Assembly: GCF_900102695.1 (NCBI RefSeq)
Contig: NZ_FMVW01000001.1
Coordinates: forward strand, 744,001 to 808,000
Source of the DNA: Afifella marina DSM 2698
Lineage (GTDB): Bacteria > Pseudomonadota > Alphaproteobacteria > Rhizobiales > Afifellaceae
Direction: 5' to 3'
Length of the DNA: 64,000 nucleotides
The notes under the pieces are model-generated. The model did not search any database and was not told where the DNA came from. It worked only from the letters and a program-made list of their open reading frames with translations. Below, piece after piece: positions 45,332 through 53,382 of the stretch (within the stretch, counting starts at the first letter, position 1; each line of letters starts with the position of its first letter). A program made the position numbers and the translations under genes.

Positions 45332-45367
45332 TGCGGCATTTTCGCCATCATGTGCGGCATTTTGGCC
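45332..45367. promoter_or_regulatory. Tandem direct repeat in the ctaC-ialB intergenic region
   Basis: tgcggcattttcgcc (45332-45346) and tgcggcattttggcc (45353-45367) start 21 bp apart, two helical turns, fitting a dimer or two monomers on one DNA face. The pattern GCGGC-N4/5-CGCC loosely recalls RegA/PrrA-type redox regulator sites. It could serve ctaC (leftwards) or ialB (rightwards). The rest of this 306-bp region shows nothing else I recognise. Confidence 0.5.
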
Positions 45368-45490
45368 TGCGGCTCAAGAGGCGATGCTGCGCGCAGCCAT
45401 TTCTTGAATGGCCATCGGCGGTCTGGTACCGCTCAATCCCGATTCGGAACCGGCGGTCGGGGCCCGCCACCTTGAGAAGGTTGATCTCAG

Positions 45491-45994
45491 TTGCGCTTTC
45501 CCGCTTTCCTGCTGTCCGCCCTTGTTCTTGGGGCTGCCGTCTTGCTTCCGGCCGCGGCCGAAGCTCAGGGCACCGTCAAATCCAAGCATGGTGACTGGGA
45601 GGTGCGTTGCGACACGCCTCCTGGCGCACAGAACGAGCAATGCGTCGTGATGCAGTTCGTCACCGCCGAGGATCGGCCGAATGTCGGCCTCACGGTGATC
45701 GTGCTGAAGACCGCCGACAAGCAGGCCCGTATCCTGCGTGTGCTGGCGCCGCTCGGCGTGCTTCTGCCGCGAGGACTTGGTCTCAGGATCGATGACGATG
45801 ATCTGGGCTCTGCCGGTTTCGTGCGCTGCCTGCCCAATGGCTGCGTGGCCGAGGTCATCATGGACGATGATCTGTTGAAAAAGATGGAGAACGGCAAGAA
45901 CGCGACGTTCATCATCTTTCAGACGCCGGAGGAGGGGATCGGCATTCCGATCGCGCTTGCCGGCTTCAAGGACGGCTACGCCGAGCTTCCCTGA
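45491..45994 (+). CDS. Invasion-associated locus B (IalB) family periplasmic protein
   Basis: 167 residues, TTG start at 45491 behind AGAAGG. Signal peptide (LLSALVLGAAVLLPAAAEAQ), then KSKHGDWEVRCDTPPG with Cys pairs (CDTPPGAQNEQC and CLPNGC) normal for IalB-family proteins. Widespread in Rhizobiales, named after a Bartonella invasion locus, but generally of unknown periplasmic role in free-living species. Followed by a strong terminator. Confidence 0.9.
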   Translation: MRFPAFLLSALVLGAAVLLPAAAEAQGTVKSKHGDWEVRCDTPPGAQNEQCVVMQFVTAEDRPNVGLTVIVLKTADKQARILRVLAPLGVLLPRGLGLRIDDDDLGSAGFVRCLPNGCVAEVIMDDDLLKKMENGKNATFIIFQTPEEGIGIPIALAGFKDGYAELP

Positions 45995-46050
45995 AGCTCT
46001 ATGATTTCCGGAGGCCGCCGACAGGTGCGGCGGGCTCAAACGGTGATTGC

Positions 46051-46077
46051 GGCGTCGCTCTAAGCGACGCCTTTTTT
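46051..46077 (+). terminator. Rho-independent terminator after ialB
   Basis: Stem ggcgtcgct / agcgacgcc with a 2-4-nt loop and a run of six T. It lies between convergent ialB and bmt. Confidence 0.88.
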
Positions 46078-46101
46078 GTGTGATCCGAGAGCGGAGCGAC
46101 G

Positions 46102-47106
46102 TCAGGCGCGTTCGCGCCGGCCCGTGCGTTTCCGGCCTTCCCCGCCTTCCGCACGCGGCGGAGCGACCAGCGGACCGATCAGCTCTTCGATACGGGCGCG
46201 GTCCGGCCGCTCGCCGCGATTGTGGCTGTCGATGGCCGTGCGGATCGCGACGAGATGCTCCGGCGTGGTGCCGCAGCAGCCGCCGACGATGCGTGCGCCG
46301 GCATCCATGGCGAGATGGGTGTAGCTCGCCATCAATTCCGGCGTGCCGGAATAATGCACATGGTCGCCCTTCACCTGCGGGATGCCGCAATTGGCCTTGG
46401 CGATCACCGTGAAGCCGTTCTTCTGTGCCTCCATGGCGAGAACGGAGACGAGAAGATCCGAGGCTCCCACGCCGCAATTGGCTCCGAAAGCCTCCGGCGC
46501 CTGTGACAGGCCGTCGAAGACCTTCGCGAGATCTTCGGGCTTCAGCCCCATCATGGTGCGTCCGGCCGTGTCGAAGCTTGCCGTCGCCGTATAGGGCATG
46601 CCGGCATTGATGGCGCCTTCGGCCGCAGCGCGGATCTCTTCGACGGACGACATCGTCTCGATCCAGCAGATATCGGCGCCGCCTGCCTTCAGCCCCTTGG
46701 CCTGCTCCGTGAAGGCTTCGATCGCCACGTCCATCGTCAGCTCGCCGAGCGGCGTGAAAAGCTCGCCTGTCGGCCCCATCGAGCCCGCCACGACGATCTC
46801 GCGGCCGGTCGCATCAGCGGCTTCGCGCGCGATCTCGGCCGCGAGCTTGTTGAGCTCGAAGACGCGGTCCTGGGCATTGTGCAGCTTCATCCGGAAGCGA
46901 TTGGCACCAAAGGTATTGGTGAGAATGATGTCGGAGCCCGCGCCGAGGAAGCCGTCATGCAGCTTGCGGATCCGGTCGGGATGGTCCGCGTTCCACAATT
47001 CCGGCGGATCGCCGGCCGTCAGCCCCATCTGAAAGAGGTTTGTGCCGGTCGCGCCGTCCGCCATGAGGACGTCTTTGCGGGCAAGAAGCTCTTGCAGTTT
47101 CGCCAT
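46102..47106 (-). CDS. bmt: Betaine--homocysteine S-methyltransferase
   Basis: 334 residues from the ATG at 47106. Homocysteine-methyltransferase barrel with MADGATGTNLFQMGLTAGDP, LTNTFGANR, and zinc ligands in FGANCGVG (~235) and VGGCCGTTPEH (~295). This subgroup (rhizobial Bmt) transfers one methyl from glycine betaine to homocysteine, giving methionine and dimethylglycine, which the flavin dehydrogenase and sarcosine oxidases can continue to degrade. The extended C-terminus is Arg/Gly-rich (GGEGRKRTGRRERA). Monocistronic; its leader holds a long imperfect hairpin (47180-47205). Confidence 0.9.
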   Translation of the reverse strand: MAKLQELLARKDVLMADGATGTNLFQMGLTAGDPPELWNADHPDRIRKLHDGFLGAGSDIILTNTFGANRFRMKLHNAQDRVFELNKLAAEIAREAADATGREIVVAGSMGPTGELFTPLGELTMDVAIEAFTEQAKGLKAGGADICWIETMSSVEEIRAAAEGAINAGMPYTATASFDTAGRTMMGLKPEDLAKVFDGLSQAPEAFGANCGVGASDLLVSVLAMEAQKNGFTVIAKANCGIPQVKGDHVHYSGTPELMASYTHLAMDAGARIVGGCCGTTPEHLVAIRTAIDSHNRGERPDRARIEELIGPLVAPPRAEGGEGRKRTGRRERA

Positions 47107-47179
47107 CTTCGATCTCACGCTTGCTTTGCGGACCGCATGAAACACCTCCGCCCGTCATCGGCAAGGGGCGCCCCGCCAT

Positions 47180-47205
47180 ATTTGATCCCGTGTTGGGTCT
47201 CAAAT
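47180..47205 (-). promoter_or_regulatory. Inverted repeat in the bmt leader
   Basis: On the - strand atttgagaccc-aacac-gggatcaaat folds into a stem (6 + 3 bp with a small internal bulge). It lies 74-99 bp upstream of the bmt start. Either an operator or a structured 5' leader; it does not satisfy the SAM-II consensus as I know it. It also lies 86 bp upstream of the divergent DUF992 gene. Confidence 0.5.
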
Positions 47206-47290
47206 CGCTCTGGAACGGTGCGGGCCGGCCTGCGTTGGCGCAGCGACGGGCGCCCTCCGGCGGCGCCGCATCCCAAGGAGAATTTCATCA

Positions 47291-47770
47291 ATGAAGAAGA
47301 TTCTGACAACGCTGGCGATCGCTGCTGGTCTCGCCATGCCGACGGCCGCTCTTGCGCAGGATGGCGTGGAAATCGGCTCGCTCGATTGCGTCGTCGAAGG
47401 TGGCGGCGGTTTCATCATCGGCTCGACCAAGAATCTTACCTGTGCCTATACGCCGACGGATGGCAGCCAGAAGGAGACCTATGCCGGCACGGTGAAGAAG
47501 TTCGGTCTCGACGTCGGCGTCACTCAGGAGAGCTTCATCAAATGGCTCGTTTTCGCTCCGACGGGCTACAACTACACGCAAGGTGCGCTCGCCGGTGATT
47601 ATGCTGGTGTCGGCGTCGAGGCGACGGTCGGCGGCGGTGTCGGTGCCAATGTTCTGGTCGGCGGTTCTGAGAAAAGCATCACCCTGCAGCCGGTCAGCGT
47701 GCAGGCGCAGAAGGGCCTGAACCTCGCAGTCGGGTTCCAGTCGTTCACGCTGCGTCCGCTGATCCAGTAA
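47291..47770 (+). CDS. DUF992 family exported protein
   Basis: 159 residues. Signal peptide (MKKILTTLAIAAGLAMPTAA), then GSLDCVVEGGGGFIIGSTKN and CAYTP (a Cys pair) and a glycine-rich GVGVEATVGGGVGANVLVGG repeat region, all normal for DUF992. Periplasmic or surface protein of unknown function confined mainly to Rhizobiales. AAGGAG lies 11 nt before the ATG. Own terminator follows. Confidence 0.92.
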   Translation: MKKILTTLAIAAGLAMPTAALAQDGVEIGSLDCVVEGGGGFIIGSTKNLTCAYTPTDGSQKETYAGTVKKFGLDVGVTQESFIKWLVFAPTGYNYTQGALAGDYAGVGVEATVGGGVGANVLVGGSEKSITLQPVSVQAQKGLNLAVGFQSFTLRPLIQ

Positions 47771-47792
47771 TCTTTTACGCCGGGTTTTTCGA

Positions 47793-47822
47793 GGCCGCCG
47801 GGGATCGTTCCCGGCGGCCTTG
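47793..47822 (+). terminator. Rho-independent terminator after the DUF992 gene
   Basis: Perfect arms ggccgccggg and cccggcggcc with a 7-nt loop, followed by ttgt. Short T-run, so moderate strength. Confidence 0.75.
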
Positions 47823-47911
47823 TCATGTCCACTGCGACGCTTCACGGGGCTGACATCTGCCGCGTCCTATGCTGAGGCGGTGGCAGAGATGAGACGCGCC
47901 GGGGACGGACC

Positions 47912-49012
47912 ATGCGGAAGATCGTCGTGCTTTTTGCGCTCGTGTGCCTGGGCCTGGGTATGGGCCGGCCGGCACTCGCCCAGCAGGTCGATCTCAAGGG
48001 ATATTTCATCGCCTTGAACGCCTGCGAGGCAACGCAGAAAAAGGCGAGCGACAATCCGGGCGCCATCCGGCTTGAGGTTATGCGTGCCTATAAAATGCTG
48101 GCGCGCAACGATACGCCGGGAACGCATTACCGCGTCGAGGTGCCGGGCGCGCCGGAGAGCGAGGCGCGCTGGGTGCCGATGGATTGCGGAGTTTTCGCGC
48201 CCGAGACGGCGCTTGTCAGTGCGCCTCTGCCTCAAACAGGCGCGACTGAGAGCGCAAAAGACACGACCGCGGGAGAGGAGACGCCCGCACAGGCGAAAAG
48301 CGGCTTTGCCCCCGACAGTCTCGGATATGTGCTGGCGGCGTCCTGGCAGCCGGGCTTTTGCAAGACCAAGGCCGGACAGGACAAGCCGGAATGCCGGCTT
48401 CTGCGGCCTGGGCGCTTCGATGCCCTGCATTTCTCGCTGCACGGTCTGTGGCCGGACGATCTCTCCGACAAGGCGATCTATCCCTGCTATTGCGACCCGG
48501 GCCCTGCCGTCGCCTGTACGCAGAACCGGCCTCCGGCGGAGACGATAGAGCTCGATCCGGATCTCCTGGCAGCCCTTGCCGTGGTCATGCCGGGCGTTCA
48601 ATCCGGGCTGCATCGCCACGAATGGAGCAAGCACGGCACCTGTTACGAGGACGACGTGACGGGCGACGACTGGGATTCCGACCCGAACGAATATTATGGC
48701 GAATCCCTCTTGCTGATGGCGCAGCTCAACAATTCACGGGTCTGGGAATTGTTTGCTCGAAATGCCGGCAAGAAGCTGTCGCGCGATGAGATCGAGGACG
48801 CCTTCGATCACTCTTTCGGCGAGGGCGCGGGCCAGCGCGTCATCGTGCGCTGCGATGAGGGGACCGGCGACATCACCGAATTGAGGATCTCGCTCACGGG
48901 CCACATCGATGAGAAGCCGGATCTCGCAAAGCTGATTCAAGCGGCTCCGCCTGCTGCGACCTCGAGCCGGGACGAGAGCTGTCCCAATGGTCTGATCGTC
49001 AAAGTGGAATGA
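47912..49012 (+). CDS. Secreted ribonuclease T2 family protein
   Basis: 366 residues. Signal peptide (IVVLFALVCLGLGMGRPALA), an N-terminal module (~25-130) with Cys pair and VPMDCGVFAPE, then a T2 domain. Catalytic segments: CAS I FSLHGLWPD (~177) and CAS II HEWSKHGTC (~236), each holding the catalytic His. Cleaves RNA to 2',3'-cyclic phosphates outside the cytoplasm. The ~130-residue N-terminal extension exceeds the ordinary T2 enzyme. Stop codon directly abuts that of the convergent YitT gene. Confidence 0.92.
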   Translation: MRKIVVLFALVCLGLGMGRPALAQQVDLKGYFIALNACEATQKKASDNPGAIRLEVMRAYKMLARNDTPGTHYRVEVPGAPESEARWVPMDCGVFAPETALVSAPLPQTGATESAKDTTAGEETPAQAKSGFAPDSLGYVLAASWQPGFCKTKAGQDKPECRLLRPGRFDALHFSLHGLWPDDLSDKAIYPCYCDPGPAVACTQNRPPAETIELDPDLLAALAVVMPGVQSGLHRHEWSKHGTCYEDDVTGDDWDSDPNEYYGESLLLMAQLNNSRVWELFARNAGKKLSRDEIEDAFDHSFGEGAGQRVIVRCDEGTGDITELRISLTGHIDEKPDLAKLIQAAPPAATSSRDESCPNGLIVKVE

Positions 49013-49627
49013 TCAGCTCACGCCGACATACCGCCCCGGCCGATGGTTGATGGCGAGGATGAAGTTGAGCACGGCTGCGCCAAGCAGCGACAGGAGCACG
49101 CGATCGGCATCGACGACGAACAGCGCGACGACCATGATCGTCGCGTCGATGGCAAGCTGCACATAGCCCGCCCGCAGCCCGTAATTGTCCTGCAGATAGA
49201 CCGATAGGATGTTGACGCCCCCGAGCCCAGCGCGGTGGCGGAAGAGCGCCAGAAGCCCCGTGCCGATGAGGATGCCGCCCATGATCGCGGCGTAGATCGA
49301 GTTGATCTCGCCAAGTTCGATCCATAGCGGCGTCATGCGCGCAAACAAGGAGACGAGGCCCACCGCGATGAAGGTGGCGATGGTGAAGCGCCATCCCATG
49401 CGCCCGACGGCGAGCGCATAAAACGGCAGGTTGACGACGAAGAAGGCGATCGGAAACGGAATCCCCGTCGCATATTGGATGAGAAGCGAGATGCCTGCGG
49501 TGGAGCCCGTCAGGAGTGTCGCTGTCGAATAGATCGAAAGACCGAGCGCAACGAGCAGCGTACCGATGAGGAGCGCCAGAGCGTCTTCGTAGAGCCGGTG
49601 CTTATGGGCTGGAGGCTGATCGGTCAT
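49013..49627 (-). CDS. YitT family membrane protein
   Basis: 204 residues from the ATG at 49627 (a TTG 19 codons upstream is less likely). Five helices of the DUF161 repeat: LALLIGTLLVALGLSIY, GSTAGISLLIQYATG, NLPFYALAVGRMGWRFTIAT, GTGLLALFRHRAGLGGVNIL. Lacks the C-terminal DUF2179 domain of longer YitT proteins. Inner-membrane protein, substrate and role unknown. Confidence 0.9.
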   Translation of the reverse strand: MTDQPPAHKHRLYEDALALLIGTLLVALGLSIYSTATLLTGSTAGISLLIQYATGIPFPIAFFVVNLPFYALAVGRMGWRFTIATFIAVGLVSLFARMTPLWIELGEINSIYAAIMGGILIGTGLLALFRHRAGLGGVNILSVYLQDNYGLRAGYVQLAIDATIMVVALFVVDADRVLLSLLGAAVLNFILAINHRPGRYVGVS

Positions 49628-50012
49628 ATGAGGTTCTGAGCCTTGTTTCGAGGCAGGGGAGGTCGGTTCCGCTCTCTCGGTCAAGCAAGCGACGTGCCGG
49701 TCCGTTGCGGCCTCTTCCGTCCGGCCTCTTCCGGTACGAGTTCCTCATCCGTTGCGGGGCAAGGATGCAAGTTTTTGCGCTAGACGTGATGCGTGAAGCG
49801 AGCAAGAACCTTTCGCGCCGAAACGCCCCATTGCGGCCGTGCCTTGCCCGTAACTTGACGACTGTCATGGCGAGCTAGGTGATTCCCGTCACAGCCATGC
49901 TAAATTTGCTGTCCAGGAAGAGTTTTGCTCGTTGGGATGGCCAGTTGCCGTCCGGCGAGCTTTTGCCGGGCGTCGTCGCCCGAGGGTTATGTGCCGCCCA
50001 GGCGGAGAGAGA
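49628..50012. other. Divergent intergenic region between YitT and the substrate-binding protein gene
   Basis: About 385 bp. It must carry promoters for both genes; I see no convincing -35/-10 pair, no RNA gene and no ORF with a ribosome site. A GGCGGAG site directly before 50013 supports the GTG start of the next gene. Confidence 0.5.
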
Positions 50013-51752
50013 GTGAGCATTGTCATGACGCGTGAGACCGAGATGCGGCCCCACCCCAAGGCTTTGGAAGCGCAGGAGCTGATGACGCGTGGCCGCCTGA
50101 GCCGGCGCGCCTTCATCCGCATCGCCGCCTTGACGGGAATGTCGGCGGCCGCCGCTTACGCCATGGCAGGCCTGCCGACCCCGGTCTATGCGCAGACGAT
50201 CGGCAACGTGCCCTTTCAGAGCCCGGACGACGACCCGCAGGAAGGCGGCATCCTCAAGGTTGGCATGCAGGTCCAGAAAATGGACGATCCGGCCACCTAT
50301 GCCTGGACGGAGGCATCCAACCAGACCCGGCATATTCTCGAATATCTCGCCTATACGACGGCGGACAACGTCACCCACCCGATGCTGGCGGAAAGTTGGG
50401 AAGTCTCCGACGATCTGACCGAATGGACGTTTTACCTTCGTCGCGGTGTGCGCTGGCACAACGGCGAGGAGCTTATCGCCGATCATATCCGCTTCAACGT
50501 CGAGCGCTGGTGCGATCCGGCGCTCGGCTCCTCCAATCTCGGGCTCGCCTCGATCGCGGCCATGCTCGAGGAGGTGGAATCCGACGAAAAGGACGAGGAT
50601 GAGGATGGTCCGCCGAAGCGCGTGAAGAGGCTGCGCGAGGATGCCGTGGAGGTGGTCGACGACCACACCATCCGATTCAAGCTGTCGCGGCCTGTGCTCT
50701 CCTTCCCGGAGGACATGTACAATTACCCGACGGCCATCGTGCATCCGAGCTTCAAGGCGCCTTTTTCGGACAATCCGATCGGCACAGGCCCGTTTGGTCT
50801 GGCAGAGCTTGTGGTCGGCCAGCGCTGCATCCTGAAGCGCGTGCGCGAGATCGACGAGAAGCCGTTCCAGTACTGGGGTGGAGCGGTGTTTCTCGATGAG
50901 ATCCACTACTACGATGTGCCGGAAGACACGCAGCTCACCTCCTTTGCCTCCGGCGATATCGACGCGATCTTTGAATTCGGCGTCGAGCAGATGGAGCTCG
51001 CGCAGGCGCTCGACGGCAATATTCTTTCCACCCGTACGGCACAGACACTCTGCCTGCGCTTCCAGGTCGATCAGGAGCCGTGGACCGACAAGAGAGTGCG
51101 CCAGGCATTCGTCAAAGCCTGTGACAATGCCGCGATGCTTCCGCAGGTTTTCCCTGAGAGCGGCGATGTCGGCTGGAACCACCATGTCTCGCCGATCCAT
51201 CCGGAATATTTTCCGCTGCCGAAGCTCGAGCGCGACGTCGAGGCTGCGAAAGTTCTCCTCGCCGAGGCAGGGCAGGAGAACCTCGAAGTCACCGTGGCTT
51301 GCGGCAAGACCGACGGCCCGTGGCAGCAGACGGTCTGCGAAATCGTCCGCGATCAGGTGAAGGAAGCCAGCATCACCTTGAACATCAACATCATGGCGAC
51401 GACGAAATACTGGGAGATCTGGAAGGACACGCCCTTCGGCGCGACGCAATGGACGCACCGCCCGCTCGGCACCATGGCTCTGTCGCTCGGCTACCGAACC
51501 GGTGTGCCTTGGAACGAGACGCATTATTCCAATCCGGAATTCGATGCCGCGCTCGACGAGGCGGAAACGATCCTGGATGCGCAAAAGCGCAAGGCGGCCA
51601 TGGAGAAGGTGGAGAAGATCCTTCAGGACGATGCGGTCATGGTCCAGCCGATCTTCCGCCCGGTCTACACGATCTCCTCCAAGAAAGTGCACGGCTATCC
51701 CGCGCATCCGAGCCAGTACCATCAGTTCAACAAGGTCTGGATCGAGCATTGA
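50013..51752 (+). CDS. ABC transporter family 5 (dipeptide/oligopeptide-type) substrate-binding protein, Tat-exported, orphan
   Basis: 579 residues, GTG start at 50013 behind GGCGGAG (ATG at 50025 possible). The twin-arginine signal SRRAFIRIAALTGMSAAAAY fits the Tat motif, unusual for this family, which normally uses Sec. The SBP_bac_5 body includes LAESWEVSDDLTEWTFYLRR and GVRWHNGEEL (~125-145) and GTGPFGLAEL. No permease or ATPase genes are adjacent, so it is an orphan binding protein. Inserted acidic stretch DEKDEDEDGPPKRVKRL (~195) is unusual. Ligand unknown; a methylated amine or peptide is possible. Confidence 0.88.
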   Translation: MSIVMTRETEMRPHPKALEAQELMTRGRLSRRAFIRIAALTGMSAAAAYAMAGLPTPVYAQTIGNVPFQSPDDDPQEGGILKVGMQVQKMDDPATYAWTEASNQTRHILEYLAYTTADNVTHPMLAESWEVSDDLTEWTFYLRRGVRWHNGEELIADHIRFNVERWCDPALGSSNLGLASIAAMLEEVESDEKDEDEDGPPKRVKRLREDAVEVVDDHTIRFKLSRPVLSFPEDMYNYPTAIVHPSFKAPFSDNPIGTGPFGLAELVVGQRCILKRVREIDEKPFQYWGGAVFLDEIHYYDVPEDTQLTSFASGDIDAIFEFGVEQMELAQALDGNILSTRTAQTLCLRFQVDQEPWTDKRVRQAFVKACDNAAMLPQVFPESGDVGWNHHVSPIHPEYFPLPKLERDVEAAKVLLAEAGQENLEVTVACGKTDGPWQQTVCEIVRDQVKEASITLNINIMATTKYWEIWKDTPFGATQWTHRPLGTMALSLGYRTGVPWNETHYSNPEFDAALDEAETILDAQKRKAAMEKVEKILQDDAVMVQPIFRPVYTISSKKVHGYPAHPSQYHQFNKVWIEH

Positions 51753-52075
51753 GGCCCTGAAGGGGGCGGGCACAGGCGGTGGGCCCCTGAGGCGGCGGGT
51801 GCGGGCTGCTCCCGCCTCACGTCGCGCGTGCATTTCTCAGGTCCGCTGAGATCTGCCATGCGCTGAAGGCGCATCTCGGCATCGAATGCCGCGGTGCCTG
51901 CGATGCCAATCTGCGCTATGCGGCCGCCTTCGAAGGGTTTGAACGAGCAGCCGAACGCCGTTCCCGCCGTGACTTGCAGCAGCGCGGCGTGAGGGCCGCA
52001 TCGATGCTCCCGAAATGAGGATTGCAGTGTTATCCTGCCAAAATGTCGCATCAGACGACGATGGGAGGGGCACCA
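51753..52075. other. Intergenic region without recognisable gene
   Basis: About 320 bp. A + strand frame (51842-52018, SAEICHALKAHLGIECRGAC) looks somewhat coding-like but has no start codon with a ribosome site and no family I know; it may be the remains of a gene. No RNA gene seen. Confidence 0.4.
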
Positions 52076-53254
52076 ATGCTGGGAACTACGATGAATCAGG
52101 TCGCCGATTTTGCTGACATTCCGGTCGCCTTCGGCCAGGGACGTGCGACGCGCATCGCGCAGAACGTATCGGCGCTTGCCGGCGAGGCTACGAACGTCCT
52201 GCTGGTCGCCGATGCCGGCCTGCGTCCGCACGGCCATATTCTCTGCCTCGAAGAGGCGCTCCTGGGCGCCGGCCATCAGCTCGCGATCTATGACGAGGTC
52301 TCCGGCGAGCCGACGGAGGCTCAGGTGGCAGACACCGTTGCCGCGGGGTCCGGCGCCTGGACGAAGCTCGTCATCGCGCTTGGTGGCGGCTCAGCGATCG
52401 ATCTCGGGAAGATCACTGCGGCGATGCTCGCCAATCCGGGCGAGGTGACGCGCCACCGCATGGCGGAGATGCCGTTTGCCGCCAAGGCCGTTCCTTTGAT
52501 CGCCATGCCGACGACCTCCGGCAGCGGTGCCGAGTTCACCGCGACGGCCGATCTTCTGGCCAGTGACGGCAGCAAATATTGGTACCGCGCGCCGGAGCTG
52601 ATGCCCGCGCTCGTGCTTCTCGATCCCGAACTCGTCTGCACGCTGCCGGGATGTGCGACGGCGACAACCGGCATTGATGCCCTGGTGCATGCGGTGGAAG
52701 CGGCGACGGGCCGTCGGGCGAGCCGCGAAAGCCAGGCGGCTGCGCTCTCCGCCATCTGGCTCATTTGCGAGAATCTGCCTGTTGTGACGCGCGAGCCCGA
52801 CAATCTCGCGGCCCGTGCCGGCATGATGCAGGGTGCGGCCTTGGCCGGGATCGCGATCGAGAAAACGGGAACCGGGCTTGCCCACAATATCGGCTATGCG
52901 CTGGGCACCCTCGCGCCGATCACGCACGGTCTTGCGGTCGCCATCGGCATGGCGGCGACCGCGGATTGGGCGGTGGAAGGAAATCCGGAGGGTTTCGCTG
53001 CGGTCGCCGAGGCCATGGGGAGTGAACGAAAGCCAGAGGCCTTTGCGCCGGCCTTTCGGGCCCTTTGCGCCGAGATCGGCCTGTCGCTCGATCCACCGGC
53101 TTTGTCCGGCATTTCCGTCGAAGCGCTCGTTGCGCGTATGGGTGCCGAAGAAAATGCCCCGATGTTGGAGGCGAACACCCGCTTCATCGGCGATCGCGAC
53201 CTGCCGCAGCTGGCCGCAAGAGTGCTTCAGAAGGCGGCCCGAAACGCAGCGTGA
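52076..53254 (+). CDS. Iron-containing (group III) alcohol dehydrogenase
   Basis: 392 residues from the ATG at 52076 behind GGGAGGGG. NAD-binding GGGSAIDLGKITAAML (~110) and metal ligands Asp/His in TTGIDALVHAVEAATGR and LAHNIGYALGTLAPITHGLA. Oxidises an alcohol or reduces an aldehyde with NAD+; formaldehyde, from methyl-group oxidation, is one plausible substrate but methanol-type members cannot be told by sequence. Monocistronic; convergent with the second sox operon. Confidence 0.93.
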   Translation: MLGTTMNQVADFADIPVAFGQGRATRIAQNVSALAGEATNVLLVADAGLRPHGHILCLEEALLGAGHQLAIYDEVSGEPTEAQVADTVAAGSGAWTKLVIALGGGSAIDLGKITAAMLANPGEVTRHRMAEMPFAAKAVPLIAMPTTSGSGAEFTATADLLASDGSKYWYRAPELMPALVLLDPELVCTLPGCATATTGIDALVHAVEAATGRRASRESQAAALSAIWLICENLPVVTREPDNLAARAGMMQGAALAGIAIEKTGTGLAHNIGYALGTLAPITHGLAVAIGMAATADWAVEGNPEGFAAVAEAMGSERKPEAFAPAFRALCAEIGLSLDPPALSGISVEALVARMGAEENAPMLEANTRFIGDRDLPQLAARVLQKAARNAA

Positions 53255-53308
53255 CAGAAGCCAAGTTCAGTTTCATCCTGCACCATTGCTGACAAAGGAG
53301 CACGACGA

Positions 53309-53338
53309 ATGTTTCGCGACGGTTTTCACGGTCTTTAA
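53309..53338 (+). CDS. Possible nine-codon peptide ORF with strong Shine-Dalgarno
   Basis: AAAGGAG sits 8 nt before ATG; the ORF reads MFRDGFHGL then TAA, and a hairpin (acgcat-N6-atgcgt, 53340-53357) follows at once. It lies 54 bp after the alcohol dehydrogenase stop and is convergent to soxG-2. It could be a real tiny peptide, a leader, or the beginning of a gene lost to deletion. Confidence 0.4.
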   Translation: MFRDGFHGL

Positions 53339-53382
53339 AACGCATTTCATGATGCGTCAGAGGCGCAGCAGACGCCCGCGCG

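Noticed and set aside
47107-47290. SAM-II riboswitch upstream of bmt
   Set aside because: A hairpin is present, but the conserved GCTAAA-type 3' segment and pseudoknot spacing known for SAM-II are not seen.
49875-51833. 652-codon - strand open frame
   Set aside because: Antisense shadow of the substrate-binding protein gene; no motifs or ribosome site.
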